DNA of 64,000 nt from Sodiomyces alkalinus F11 (taxonomy: Eukaryota > Ascomycota > Sordariomycetes > Glomerellales > Plectosphaerellaceae): positions 1-64,000 of the forward strand of contig NW_021167081.1 of assembly GCF_003711515.1 (NCBI RefSeq), given 5' to 3'. The translations under genes and the position numbers were made by a program. The notes beneath the pieces were generated by a model that made no database searches, was not told where the DNA came from, and saw only the letters and a list, made by a program, of their open reading frames with translations. This document shows, piece after piece, positions 45,327-56,719 of this stretch (the stretch's first letter is position 1; every line of letters begins with the position of its first letter).

Positions 45327-48278
45327 CCCTTCGACGGTGGGTAGTTTCTGCGGCAGCAACGAGATCCCGTCGCTTCCTCGTTCGTCAAACCCCCACCGCG
45401 CAATCCCGCCACCGCGAATCCACCCTTCCAGATTCCGGCACTGGCTCACATCCGCCCACGCCAGCTTCCCGCACCCTTCCAGCAGGTTCTCCACGCCGCT
45501 GCCCGTCACGCGCACGCAGCCCCGCACCGATATCCCCTCGAGCTCATTGAGGTGCAGCGCCACCGACTGGAGACTGGCGTCCGAGACGGCGCTGCCGCAA
45601 AACGCGAGTCGGAGCTCCCGCAGCAGCGGGAGGCTGAGCGCCACCACTTCCGTGGCCGTGTCCGAGAGCGCGCAGCAGAACGAGAGGTCGAGGTGCGTGA
45701 GGTTCTTGGCCGCGCTGACCAGCGCCACGATGGCGTTGTCGGAAAGGTACGTGCAGTCGGCGAGGCAGAGGTGCGTCAGGTCCGTGAACCGAAAGGGCGC
45801 CCACGACTGGAATCCGGCGTCGGTGATCGACGTGCACCGCGTCAGCGTGAGCGATTCGATGCGCTGGGACGCATGGGCCGCGAGGTGCGCCATCGACCGG
45901 TCCGTGATATGTTTGCAGTAAGACAGGTTGAGCCGCTTCAGCTTCGGGCAGCCTATGACAGTTCCCGGCTTGGGCATGTTCGCCGCCTGTCGGGCAGACG
46001 CGGCCGCCGCTTGTTTCTGAGACGACGACGACGACGACCGCCCTTTGGCAGCCGCCGAGCTGGAGATGACCACCTGCTTGTTGTTCGGTGGCGGCGGTGG
46101 AGGCGGTTCGGGTACCACCCATCCGACCACGCGGGCGAGGAGGTTATCGCCGACCTTGCGGCAGTTGCTCCAGTCCACCTCTTCGAGACCCTTGGCCTTC
46201 TCGCTCATGTCGAGGATCTGGTTCGCCGATACGTCCCAGACCGACCGCATCCGCCAGCGCTTCACGTTGCGCCCGCACATCTCCCACAGAGCCTTGAACC
46301 CCTCGTCCGTGAGGTGAAAGCAGTTGCTGATGTCGATCGTCTCCGGTCGGTCTCCGAGGAACGGCGCGATGGCTGTCTTGATCGCTTCGTCCGTGACCCG
46401 CCGGTTGTGCTGGCTGAGGTCGACATGGACGCCGACGCCACGGTCTTTCTCGAGCAGCTTGCGCCAATGTGCCGACACGAGCCGCAATTGCATGAGCTGG
46501 GCCACGCCTAGGAGCTGGAAGACCCTAACCAACACCTGGTCCGGGAGGGCCGACAACTGCTGCAAGGAATGGGCGCGGTGAGGAAGGGTCCTTGCCCTCT
46601 TGGACGGAATCTCTTCCATGTCCAGCGGTGATTGCGGCACGGCAAACCCCCCAACAGCCATCGTGTCGAGCTGCGGATACCTCCTGTTGTTCGCCGCCGG
46701 GGAAGAGATGGTCTCGGGCTGCGGCATAGGCAGAGGCATAGGCAGAGGCATAGGCAGAGGCATAGGCATCGGCGGTGCAAGAGAGTTGCGACGACGGTTA
46801 CGTATATTCTCCATGTCGACACTAAGAAAGGGGTCGGGATCTCTCGGACCCATCGTGTCCGCTCCCGCGTCCTTCGACGGGGACGCCGGCTTCGAGGGCG
46901 TAGTAAACGTCATGTGAGGTAGAGCCCTCGGCGTCGTCGGTGTTGCAGGGTCGGATTTTTTTCTCCTAGGGTCAGTCGCATCCAGGTCGTTCATGTCGAC
47001 GTCCTCGTCCTCGTCCTCGTCCTGGTCCGACAAACGATAGCGTGTGCGAGCTGTCTCCTCGACTTGTGACTTGATATCCGGGGGGCATCTCCTCCACAGC
47101 TCCTCGAGCGCATCGCCGCCGATCATCAGACACTCCACCGTCGTGATGGACCGCACAGTAGCTGTCCGACCTTCCGATAATCCGAGACTTGCGACCTCCC
47201 CGAAGTATTGACCGGCCTTGAGGCGCGGGCGTACGTACGACGCACGCGACGACAGTTGTTTGGCTGTTGCTGCTGTTGCTGCTGTTGCTGCTGTTGCCTC
47301 GTCCTCGGAAGCCGGCGTCTGGCGAATTACCTCCGCCTCTCCTCGCACGATAAAAAAGATGTCGTTCCCAGGCGCACCCTGCTGGACGATGTCGGTAAAG
47401 GGGGAGTACGTCTTCGGTTGCGCGCTCAACCCCAGAAAATGGAGAATATCGGGAGGGAGGTTCGAGAAGAGCGGGAGCTCTCTCAGCGTTTTCCGCACGT
47501 TCACGAACCCGCTCCCGAGAGCGCTGCCGGCGGCAGGGTCTTCGATGGCACCGGGACTAGGCGACTTCCGCTTCTTCGAGTTGACCACCGTGCTGCTCCC
47601 CTCCTTGATGATGCCGACCTCACCGGTAGCCACCTCACCGGGTGCCGGTTCTCGCGCGCCGCTTTTCGATTCTTGCCGTTTCTTCTTGAGGATGTTGAGC
47701 CTCTCCTGCGCCTCTTGGCGGATGGCTTTCTCCATGTCGGGGAAGTTGGGCAGCTCGGCCTGGAGGTCCTCCTTTTTCAGCTGCACAAGAAGACACTTCG
47801 TCCGGGCGACGATGGAGGCCGTGCGCGGCACGTCCATCAGAACGCCGATTTCGCCGAAGAAGGAGCCGGCCTTGAGCTCGGCGTAGACGGCCTCGCCATC
47901 TCTCGAGGTGACTGCCACGACGCCACGTACCACCCAGTACATGGCTTTCGCGTCATCGCCCTCGTGGAGGACCATGTCTTGGGCCGCATGGACCTGAGGC
48001 CGTAGGTGTTTTCCAATGGCGGCGAGGAAGTCCTCCGAGGCAGACATGAAGAGGGGGAAGGAGCGGATGCGGTCGACGAGATCAAGCGGCATGTCCCGGA
48101 TGGTGGAGGCGGTCAGCGGGGAGGGGCGGACAGGACGAGTCGGGTTTGTCTCGACATTGAAGGAACGTATAACGGAGATGGAGTCCGAGATCCGGCCGGG
48201 GCCCGCGTTGCCGCCATTCTGTTGGTGGGCTAGGGCCCGATAGGGGGAAGGAGACGAGGGAGAACGACTACGTCTCAT
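45150..48278 (-). CDS. Protein with two cyclic-nucleotide-binding domains, F-box and leucine-rich repeats
   Basis: Single exon, 1042 residues. Domain order: a first cNMP-binding domain (about 70-180) with the phosphate-binding cassette FFGEIGVLMDVPRTAS; a second (about 265-395) with YFGEVASLGLSEGRTAT; an acidic and Pro-rich linker with a Met-Pro-Leu repeat (about 503-520); an F-box (about 571-612: LQQLSALPDQVLVRVFQLLG, then LRLVSAHWRKLL); and AMN1/FBXL-type LRRs (about 645-970; LKRLNLSYCKHITDRSMAHL and similar). The conserved Glu and Arg of both cassettes are present, so ligand binding is plausible. F-box plus LRR implies a substrate receptor of an SCF ubiquitin ligase. Inference: cyclic nucleotide-regulated or structurally repurposed E3 adaptor. 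The C-terminus has a Gly-Met repeat and a basic tail. Such proteins occur in filamentous ascomycetes; none has a function I can name with confidence. Confidence 0.92.
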
Positions 48279-49273
48279 GGTTTCGAGAGCGCCACGGGCT
48301 CGGTCTCACTTTTCGAGTGGGGGATTGGCAGAAAGTCCTGACCCTAGCTTGGGCCGGGCTCAAGGCTCGTTGGGTACTGCGATAAGGTGGCTGGCCTGCG
48401 CGATACTGTACTTGTGACGGTGTAGGTGATAGCAGGTAGGAGACAGGACTTGTCCTATTTTGAAGAAAGGGAGTCTTGGACGGACCCGTGCCAGGTTCAG
48501 AGTTGCCTCTCAGAACGCCCAACGGCCGGGAAAAGTAGCAGGAGCAAAGGGGCGGCAAGAATTAGTCATGCTCGCTCCCCTCCACGGGACCGGGAGAGAC
48601 CACGGGGCAGGACAAAAGGCAGGGACAAAACGACTCAGGATTCCAAAAGGGGAGGCGTATTTGGGAAGTTTGATGGTTCTTCCAATGCCCTTTGTCAAGC
48701 TCCCGGCTTTTTTTACTCCTCTATCCTTTTTTTGATGGGCTTGGATGCGACGATGGATGGTCTTGGAGCAAACGGCGTGACGAGTTGGAACGTATAATCG
48801 AGGTTCGGTTGAGGCGCGGTTTCAGGACGACGGAAAGCCTGCAACGAGGGGGGGCGATTAAAGAAGTCGTCTTATGATATCGGAGCCGGATTTGGAGGTG
48901 ATGGTCCTGAGAACCTGTTCGTCTTCGCGGCACTTCGCGAGCGATGCCGGCATGGAGATGATCTGGAGCCAAACCCCGGTCAGAAAGAAGCAAGACACGG
49001 ACTCCCGACTGACACCCGGCCTGGGTTAGGACTAACAGGTGAGGTGCAAGCAAACAGAAATAGGGCGGGATTGGATGGGAGGATGGTGTCGATGTTAGGT
49101 TGGAGTTGGTGTTTACAAGGTCGCTGGTGGCGCTGCCGTTCCAGGCGAGTAGAAAGGTGTCGCGGTGGTTTCCGAGTTTGAGCGTAGCAATATCGTAGAG
49201 CAGGGACAGGATTGCGATTGCGTGGTAGATGATGAGAAAGGGGGTGGTCCTGAGAGAGGATCCAAGGCAAACG

Positions 49274-49325
49274 GTGGACGATGGACGATGGACGGTGGAC
49301 GGTGGACGGTGGACGAAGTGGACAG
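49274..49325. repeat. GGTGGAC/GATGGAC heptamer minisatellite
   Basis: About seven tandem copies of GGTGGAC with GATGGAC variants. It lies 1 kb upstream of the cNMP/F-box/LRR start codon. No coding meaning apparent. Confidence 0.8.
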
Positions 49326-49557
49326 TGGACCAGCAGAGCAGACAGAAGAGGGTATCGGAGGCACAGCGGAGGAAGAGAGGGGGGATTCCTTTGCCAGCTG
49401 CTAGTCCAGGGTAATAATCGGCGTCAGTGGCAGAGTCTGGAGGAGTTTACTGGACTCTCTGTCGCTTCGTACGTCGTTTTGTGGGGGGTGGACAGCGGTG
49501 CGATGCAGAATGAGTGCAGGAAATCGCTGCTGCAAGTAGGTAGCTGGCATAGAAGGC

Positions 49558-49790
49558 CAGGCCTGGCTAAGGTACCTACAGTACTACGGTACCTAGGTAC
49601 CTTATTCTTAGGTCACATTCGGGACGTGGGGAATTTCTCTTTCTTTAAGGGGGGGGGGGGGGAGAAGGCAGAGAACCTGAAGAGAAGGGCGGGTGGGGGT
49701 GTCGAGCGAAGTGAAACATCCCCTGGGAAGCGGAAGAGGAGTACCTTAATTCCCAAGTACCTTAGTACTGTAGGTACCTTGGAGGGCCTG
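49558..49790. repeat. Inverted-repeat element, possible MITE or hairpin
   Basis: The 18-mer AAGGTACCTACAGTACTA at 49569-49586 is repeated in perfect inverse orientation at 49763-49780. Homology extends on both sides: CAGGCC at both outer ends and GGTAC on the inner side, giving imperfect arms of about 38 bases. The 156-base loop holds a G14 run (49649-49662). No target-site duplication is visible at the edges. It may be a miniature inverted-repeat transposable element or a decayed palindrome built from the GGTACC words common in this genome's intergenic DNA. Confidence 0.55.
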
Positions 49791-52700
49791 TCCGCAATGC
49801 CGTGATGATGTTCCATGATGTGGCACATGATACATGTGTCTACTTTTCCTTTTGCCGCGGTGCAGACTTTCTCGGCAAAGAAAACCGGTACCTTTCTCGT
49901 ACCTGTCTTCATCCCAAACGCTAAGACACCCAGCTGACCTGTGTACCCGCAGCTAGGTAGAAACCCCACCCACCTCAGCTCCAGCAGTGGTCATCGCAAC
50001 GGATATGCACGGACCACGTAACATTAGGAAACAACGCTAGAGCAAGACAGTGGAGCAGACAAGTACCTTGCTGTATCTTGTCTAAACCGTCCCGGCTATA
50101 GGTACTAGCAGGTACCTGGAGTGTCATTACCTTATGGAGAGAATATCAGAGCTTCCAGGTCCTTAGTGTACACTACCTTAGATAAAACCACAACGCCGCT
50201 TCCTCTAACGCACATGGCGAGGAGAACTTACCTACCTTAGGTTATAGCCGTGTGGATGCGTCAACCTAAGGTACCTTAATACAGGTACCTATGTACGTAG
50301 GTAGGTACCCTACGAGCAAATATGGTCATGAAAGGATGATGATAGCATCAACGGCTTTTGAAAATTGAAAATACTTGAAAATACCAGATAAGGGCGCAGC
50401 CAGAGACCAGTAGACTACCTCCAGCGGGCTTGGTTTTTTTACGAGTTCATCGTGTCCTCAGTCCCAAATAAGGACGAATATATCGTTTATAGTGCTTCGC
50501 CGTTCACCCAACAATATAATATCTTCCAGTCCCCATTCCAGAGTTCCTGTTCAAATCCGGGCAACACACTCGGATTTCACTGTATAAACTAGCTCTTACC
50601 ATACCCATTAATTCCATGCTTGCCTGGCACGATTACTGGTCAGAGCCTGGACATATCGCATGTATATCATTTTGATGGAACATGCGAGGAACACGTGAAA
50701 AATGACTTTTGGAAAACCAGGTGGGGGTTTACCCAGGCCTGAGGATGCGCATGGCAACAGAATATCGATGGGATTATATGTATCCGCCGGGCCACCACTG
50801 CATGCCGCCCTGTAATACGGAGTTCGCCATCGAATTTCACTGGAAGGATGATCGAAGCACGCTAAGCGAAGAGACGAGCATGGAAAACGACTAGAAGATG
50901 CAGAAAGACGACTCATACCTGCCCTCCTAAGCATTGGCACGAAGCCACATCTGCAACCTAATCCGTCACACGTACAGATGCTCATACAAAGTACATATTA
51001 TTCTGTTCACAGACATTATAAGGTAGTCAAATGGTAATTATCACAGACATCAGCCATTGACACACAGGCCTGCCGACCTTTTATGTTGGTTTTATTTTTA
51101 TGTTCCGGAAAGAAAATGACCCCATTCTTATCAGCCCCCAGACCTACTCTCGTTTTACACGCATTCCGTAGATTCCCCAAAATAGGCACACCTACACCGT
51201 GAGATGCAGACTATAAAGCAGGAGCGTCCTAATTACTTACGTACTTCGTCGTGAAGTAAACATCCACGTCCTGAGTACTCCTGTCCATCTCTGACAGGGG
51301 TCGGCTCCTCTGGCTCCGCACCGGCCATACCAATCCGATCCGATCCTACGTGGCTGCGAGATGTATATTTTTGGTTTGTCTTCTTTATCTCCCCCCTTAC
51401 CTATGCCTAAAAGGCGCGGCCCGTGGTAATGGTGTGCCCCTGGGCGGTATCATCCTGTATCACTTCTTGTACCCGCTAGTGGCAGCGTCACCTCTGCCAC
51501 TGCGATCCGTTTTCATTTCGTCCGAGGGATGACACTTGATGAAAAGGAAAGAAACGAAGACGACGAGTAGCATGCTGAGACTGAGAATTTGGCTCCAAAC
51601 CACTTCCCAGGTGTCATGTGTGAAGTGGAATAATTAGGGGCCTTACTAGGGAGTACCAGAAGCCGGGTTGGGGGGAGATGGCGGGGTTTACCTTTCGAGA
51701 AGGCTTCTAGCGCTGGTCTGTGCCATCCTTACCAGCCGAATCTTTCCTTCACCGTGGGAGAACAGTATATTAACACACAACCTGGGTCATAATTGCCTCC
51801 GATAAAGGGAGCAGAGGGACCACGAGGATAGAGGAACGTCTCTTCATCCAGATTTTCCCGGTAGCTACCTGGAACGGGCACAAGTAAACCAGCGTCGACC
51901 GATAGGACATGCGGAGAAATACCTACCTACTTCCTGCATGGGATGTATTTCATCGCATTAGAGTTGACTGCTCGCCAAAGATCTGGTCGAGGGTGCTCGG
52001 TGACTATCCCAACGCACTACCATGCTCAGTAATGTCCTGTACGGATAGTAGCTTGGTTTGAGCATCTGTATAGTGTTACTCGAATGAACATGAAGTTAAT
52101 ACACCAGGCATTTCCCGTTCTGCAATGAGCTTAAGTTGTCAAGGTGTGGGATACTGAGCTCTCTCCGAGAACAAGACACCACTTCGTCTGACAGCTACGT
52201 TTGGCGATCAAGTTACACTCTGTAAGTCTTCCTCTTGCTATGCTCGAGAGATTCTCCTCGCGCAGAGATCCCAGGGTCCCACGCCAACGCGCCTTCGGAA
52301 TTGCAGAGTTGTACGATTTCTACAGATGCTCACGGAACACTGCCCTACCCAATTTGCCTTTCGTAGTAGTTTCCTTCGCACTTTCGTAGTGTCCTGCCGT
52401 GTGCAGTGCATGCCTTTGTTCTCGAGCTGCTATCAGAGTTTGTTTTGTCGCATGGAGGCGGAAACAAATAATACTAAACGTTTCGTCATGACAGGCGACA
52501 ACGGGCAGCCTCGGAGTTAACGGATGTCCCGGGCCCGCGTTCTGGCATCAAGCATTATGTAATCATCATCTCTGACTGCGTGACCGGCTAAGAAGCTTCC
52601 ACCGATTTCTGGCTGGGTCCTCCCTCACCTTATTAGCTAAGTGTCCAGAAGTGGCCAAAGCTTTTCACCTCGGAAATCGGAACGTCATACTTCCTTTGCC

Positions 52701-52821
52701 CTCTTCTCCTCAAACGCACGCTCAAACCTCAAAAAAAACCCTTTCCCCTTCAACCGTAACCATTTCCTTTGTCTTCAACGACAAGGCATCGTATCGCGTC
52801 CACGTCAAAATCGTCGGTATC

Positions 52822-54024
52822 ATGTCCCTCAACATCACAGTCCGCCAAGGGCCAGCGCGCCTAGCTCAGCGCCTGCCCGAGCTGACCAAATCGCCGACTT
52901 TCCGCGCGACCGCATCCCGAGCCTTCCACCAGGCAGCCTCGGCCCCCTCGAAGCAGAGCGCGAAGCTCGCCCCAGCCTTCTTCACCGCCCGCTTGACCAC
53001 CGCGAAGAGCGGATTGGCGGCCACCACGTCTCCATTTGCCCTGCGCGCCGCCTTCCGCAACGGCGCCCGTTCGTTCAACCAGCAGACCTACGCCCAGACG
53101 CAAGAGGCGAGCGGGAGCAGGCTGCGCAAGCTGGTGGTCGGGGGAGCCATTTTCGGCGGCACGCTGGTGGCCATCAACGCCGTGTTCAACCGCGAGACGA
53201 GGGAGGATGGCGGCATGCCGCCGTATGAGCGGGAATATCTCAACAGCACCTTCCTTCACACCGGCCTCGGCATCGGCATCATCGGTCTCACGGCTCGCCA
53301 GATGGTGCAGAGCGGGTTTGTGTATCGGCTTATGGTGACGAACCCCTGGGCTGTCGGTCTCGGCGGCCTGGCTCTCAGCTTTGCCACCATGATTGGTACT
53401 CGTTCGATCTCGCCTGACAAGTGAGTTTTTCTTGTCTCTGCTTTTTGTTCTTCTTCTTCTTCCTTTCTTCCCTTCTTTTCCCCCCGTTTCTCCTCAAGTC
53501 GTTTCAATGCGGGCAAGTACTAACATGCACGAAACAGCTATATCCCCAAATACGCCCTCTGGACCGCCTTCAACGCCACCCAGGCCGCCTTCGTCGCCCC
53601 CCTCCTGGCCTTCGTCCCGACCGCTCTCCTCGCCCGGGCCGGCCTGTACACGGTCGCCATGATGGGCAGCTTGTCGGTGGTCGGCGCCACCGCCAAGCAG
53701 GAGAAGTACCTCTACATCGGCGGCCCTCTGCTCGCGGGCGCTGCCATCGTCGCGGCTTCGGGTTTCGCTCCCCTGCTGATCCCCGCCACGGCTGTCCGGA
53801 CTCTGGCTTTCACCGAGAGCATCTGGCTGTACGGTGGTCTCGCCGTGTTTGGCGGCTTCACCCTGTACGACGTGCAGAAGGTGCTGTACCACGCGCGCTT
53901 GGCCCAGGCTGGCGTCATGCGGAAGGACCCCGTCAATGAGAGCATCGCGCTCGAGCTGGATTTCCTCAACATCTTTGTCCGCATGGTTCAGATTCTCATG
54001 ATGCAGGGTAACCGCCGGAAGTAG
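52822..54024 (+). CDS. Mitochondrial Bax-inhibitor-1 / TMBIM5-like membrane protein
   Basis: Exons 52822-53420 and 53538-54024 (intron 117 bp, GTGAGT...AACAG) encode 361 residues. The first 90 residues are rich in Arg, Ser and Ala with almost no acidic residues, a mitochondrial presequence. The remainder is a BI-1 family membrane domain with about seven to eight hydrophobic segments, beginning KLVVGGAIFGGTLVAINAVF and including YLNSTFLHTGLGIGIIGLTA, LWLYGG-like IWLYGGLAVFGGFTLYDVQK and the terminal NESIALELDFLNIFVRMVQIL. The human relative GHITM/MICS1/TMBIM5 is in the mitochondrial inner membrane and is implicated in cristae structure and Ca2+/H+ exchange. I infer a similar place here; transport activity is not shown by sequence. 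The upstream frame is open but has no ATG before 52822. Confidence 0.92.
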
Positions 54025-54590
54025 ATGGACTGAGAGGTGATGGAGAAAGAAGGGGGGGGGGAGAGGCGATGAGAACATGATTTCAAAGGATCAATAGGTT
54101 GCTGCTAGCAGTGTTGTTTTACAGGTTGCCATAATGCAGTTTGGACATGGCAAGCTGAAGAGAGACAAATTCTCCCCTCCGGCCAACCGACAAACAGCGA
54201 AAAGGGGGCTTTTCTTGTAGATTATATTTTTATTTGTATCAGATACCTCGGCAATCCGCCACAAATTTGATCCCCCTACTTTATGATGGTAATAGAATGT
54301 GAAGGGCCAACCGAAGCCCGAACGCCGATTTTTTGTCTCTCGCGAGTGAACTCTTATTTTCGCATGTGTGAGAGTAGAAAAGAAAAAGGTAAATCAATAT
54401 GGAAAACTCCAAAGGCTCGTAACAAACCAGACAACAAACCAGACACCCAACCTGACATTCCCCCCTCTCGTTAGACCTGCCACAGGCGACTCCCGACTCA
54501 AGCGGGCAATATCGACCATATCCACCTTTGCCATAATCTGGACACTTTCCACCGCACCTTATCACGTCCTCCCCGTGGTTCCAACTCCGG
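54025..54590. other. Convergent intergenic region
   Basis: Lies between the stop codons of the TMBIM5-like gene (+) and msrA (-). It should contain both 3' untranslated regions and poly(A) signals. No supported gene. Confidence 0.6.
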
Positions 54591-55208
54591 TCACTCAAGA
54601 GGCTTGAATGACCGTATAAAGTGGCTAGGACACTCGTACCCAGAAGGATTCTTATTCAGATACTTCTGGTGGTAGTCCTCAGCATCCCACCAGGTGCCGG
54701 CGGGAACCAGCTCGGTGGCGATCTTGCCGTCGTACCACTGCTCGTTGGCCTTGCGGGTGACTTGGCGCGCCACGCGCTCCTGTTCGTCGTCGTGCCAGTA
54801 AATGGCGCTCCGGTACTGGGGCCCCACGTCCGGGCCCTGGCGGTTGGCGGTGGTGGGGTCGTGCATGCGGTAGAAGAACTCGAGCAGCTGGGCGTAGGAG
54901 ACGGTGGCCGGGTCGAAGACGACCTGGAGGGCCTCGGCGTGGCCGGTGTTGCCGTTGCAGACGGCGCGGTAGGACGGGTGCTCGATGGCGCCGCCGGTGT
55001 AGCCTACGCGGGCGTCCAGGAGGCCCTTTCCGTTGCCGAAGTGTTTGCGGTAGATGTGCTCGACGCCCCAGAAGCAGCCGGCGGCGATGGTGGCGGTTTG
55101 CGCGCCGGCGGGGAAGTCGGAGGTGGCGGGCGAGGCGAGGTGGAGGGAGGAGGTTGACGTGAACGGCCGCGCGAGGCGGGTAAGAAAGCCTGGGAAGAGG
55201 GAGGTCAT
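54591..55208 (-). CDS. MXR1: Peptide methionine sulfoxide reductase A
   Basis: Single exon, 205 residues. The enzyme reduces methionine-S-sulfoxide, free or in proteins, using thioredoxin. Seen: the catalytic motif GCFWG with Cys45, then GVEHIYRKHFG, VGYTGGAIEHPSY, GNTGHAEALQV, FFYRMHDPTT, PQYRSAIYWHDDEQ and the C-terminal QKYLNKNPSGYECPSHF with a further Cys able to resolve the sulfenic acid. Residues 1-33 are basic, Ser/Thr-rich and lack acidic residues until Asp31, so the longer N-terminus may target mitochondria. An in-frame ATG at 55370 would add 54 residues, but the sequence between is not enzyme-like; I keep 55208. The gene is convergent with the TMBIM5-like gene. Confidence 0.95.
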   Translation of the reverse strand: MTSLFPGFLTRLARPFTSTSSLHLASPATSDFPAGAQTATIAAGCFWGVEHIYRKHFGNGKGLLDARVGYTGGAIEHPSYRAVCNGNTGHAEALQVVFDPATVSYAQLLEFFYRMHDPTTANRQGPDVGPQYRSAIYWHDDEQERVARQVTRKANEQWYDGKIATELVPAGTWWDAEDYHQKYLNKNPSGYECPSHFIRSFKPLE

Positions 55209-56059
55209 TTTTTTGGAGTTTGCCTGATGCGTTGAATAAGGTAAGGTATGCTTTTCTTGTCTCCGGTACGTGATATTAAAACGGGAAACAGTGATCGAGT
55301 CGCACGGGAGAAGCTTGAGAGACATCGCGGGGCACGCACCTTTGGGAACTGACGGGATGGGTCCGTGCACCTATCACGTCACCGATGGCGACAGCTACTG
55401 GTACGTACCGTACCGAACGTCTCCATAAGGTACCCACTCCTATGTATTTGAGGCCAGATAAGGTAGTAAGCGTATATGCCTCAGACATGGGTCGATGGTA
55501 CATAAGGTAGGCGTGTTCAAATACTTTTTGCCGGGCGCTGTACCTTAGCAAGACCGCCAGGTGCCCCTTTGTACTGGAGGAGGGAGGAGGGAGGCCCGGC
55601 TCGTCACTTCCCTTCACAAACAGACGAATGTCCCGACAACCTCCTGGAGCATCCCACCTGCTCACTTTCAATGGATTCGGGTGGGAAGAATCTGAAGCTC
55701 GCCCAACATGCTCCTTCTCCCCAGTGCTTTGCAAGTTGGTGGTAGTCCTTGGATTCTAACAGGTGAACGGAATCTGGTGAACGGGTAGGAGCGAGCGACT
55801 CTGCATAGGAGGTGTCGACGATATTTTCATAACATGCTTCGACAGCCCGCAGTCTCTCGCCTGGAAGACTCCCTCACTCTTCTCATCACAAACATCAGGT
55901 CAAATTCCAGTTCTTACTGTACTATCCGTATTGATCAACACGTCCCCAACGTTGTCTTCACAAGCCGTTGACCAACCGCCCATCACAACCGCTACATCCG
56001 ACATTCTCAAGTCGACGTTTCAATTCCTCCGGAACAACGCCCATCGACTCAAGGCAACG
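55209..56059. other. Divergent intergenic region
   Basis: Upstream of both msrA (-) and the small secreted protein gene (+). Stress-inducible control of msrA would lie here, but I recognise no specific site. No supported gene. Confidence 0.5.
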
Positions 56060-56719
56060 ATGCGTGCAGTCGTGGTATTGGCTTACCTCCAGGCCATCGT
56101 CCTCGCCTCCCCCATGTCTCGGGGTCAACAACCGAAGTCCAAGTCCAAGGGGTTCAAGCTCGTGGCCAAGGTGACCGAGCCCGAGACCGACTTTGAGCCG
56201 TCCGTCAACCGGTATTACGTTTCCGCCGCCCACGGAGGCGCAGGCCGGGGGCTCGGGGTCCTCGATGCGCAGTCCGCTCGCATCTGGTATCTGAACGGCA
56301 CCACCTCGGACATCCTTGAGGGGAAGGCCAACACCATCTCGGACGGCGGAGATCCGCCTTTCCCCAGCGGATTCAGGCTTGCGGCTCCCCAAGACGAGAT
56401 CTCTCCCGTCCGCGTTGATATGGGATCCGGAACCCCCGGCGTGCAACTCACCAGGCCCTCCGGCAGCTCTTACCCATACCTGACGACTCCGAGCGGCGTT
56501 GGTTCCTATATCGCATGCAACGAGGAGGTGCCATACTACGGGAAGCGCAAGTTTTCAGTGCTCAAGTACGCGGCTGCCGATGTGCCCAAAGGTTGTGCCC
56601 AGATAGACCTCATCCCGCAGTGTGCGGAACTGCCGGAGGAGGGGTCTCTCTCACGCGAGGCATTTGCACAAGAAGTTCGGTGTTACGATGATATTTCTCC
56701 ACTCTTTGGGGAACGATGA
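56060..56719 (+). CDS. Small secreted protein, DUF7907-like
   Basis: Single exon, 219 residues. Residues 1-17 form a signal peptide (MRAVVVLAYLQAIVLAS). The mature chain resembles a family of fungal secreted proteins around 200 residues long that I recall as DUF7907: KGFKLVAKVTEP near the start, YVSAAHGGAGRGLGVL, ARIWYLNGT, a FPSGFRL segment, TPGVQLTRP, YIACNEEVPYYGKRKFSVLKY, CAQIDLIPQCAELP. Four Cys in the mature C-terminal half could form disulfides. Function unknown; such proteins are often in the secretomes of plant-associated or saprotrophic fungi. ATG 56060 was chosen because the signal peptide follows at once; the frame is open upstream without a better start. The Pfam number is from memory. 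Confidence 0.8.
   Translation: MRAVVVLAYLQAIVLASPMSRGQQPKSKSKGFKLVAKVTEPETDFEPSVNRYYVSAAHGGAGRGLGVLDAQSARIWYLNGTTSDILEGKANTISDGGDPPFPSGFRLAAPQDEISPVRVDMGSGTPGVQLTRPSGSSYPYLTTPSGVGSYIACNEEVPYYGKRKFSVLKYAAADVPKGCAQIDLIPQCAELPEEGSLSREAFAQEVRCYDDISPLFGER

Larger units (their letters stand above)
48279..52821. other. Divergent gene-poor region
   Basis: About 4.5 kb between two divergent genes. It contains a GGTGGAC-type heptamer minisatellite (49274-49325), an inverted-repeat element with a G14 run in its loop (49558-49790, separate entry), and a dense cluster of GGTACC/CCTTAGGT words (50090-50310). Short open frames (for example 50608-50985, 52201-52520) have no recognisable domain. The last 200 bases before 52822 are C/T-rich, probably a leader. 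Confidence 0.55.

Noticed and set aside
44887..45921. 344-codon plus-strand frame beginning MTFANNTKSNPIQIS
   Set aside because: Overlaps the 3' half of the well-supported cNMP/F-box/LRR gene on the other strand; no domain.
55209..55370. In-frame N-terminal extension of msrA
   Set aside because: Encodes non-conserved residues before a good presequence starting at 55208; more likely leader sequence.
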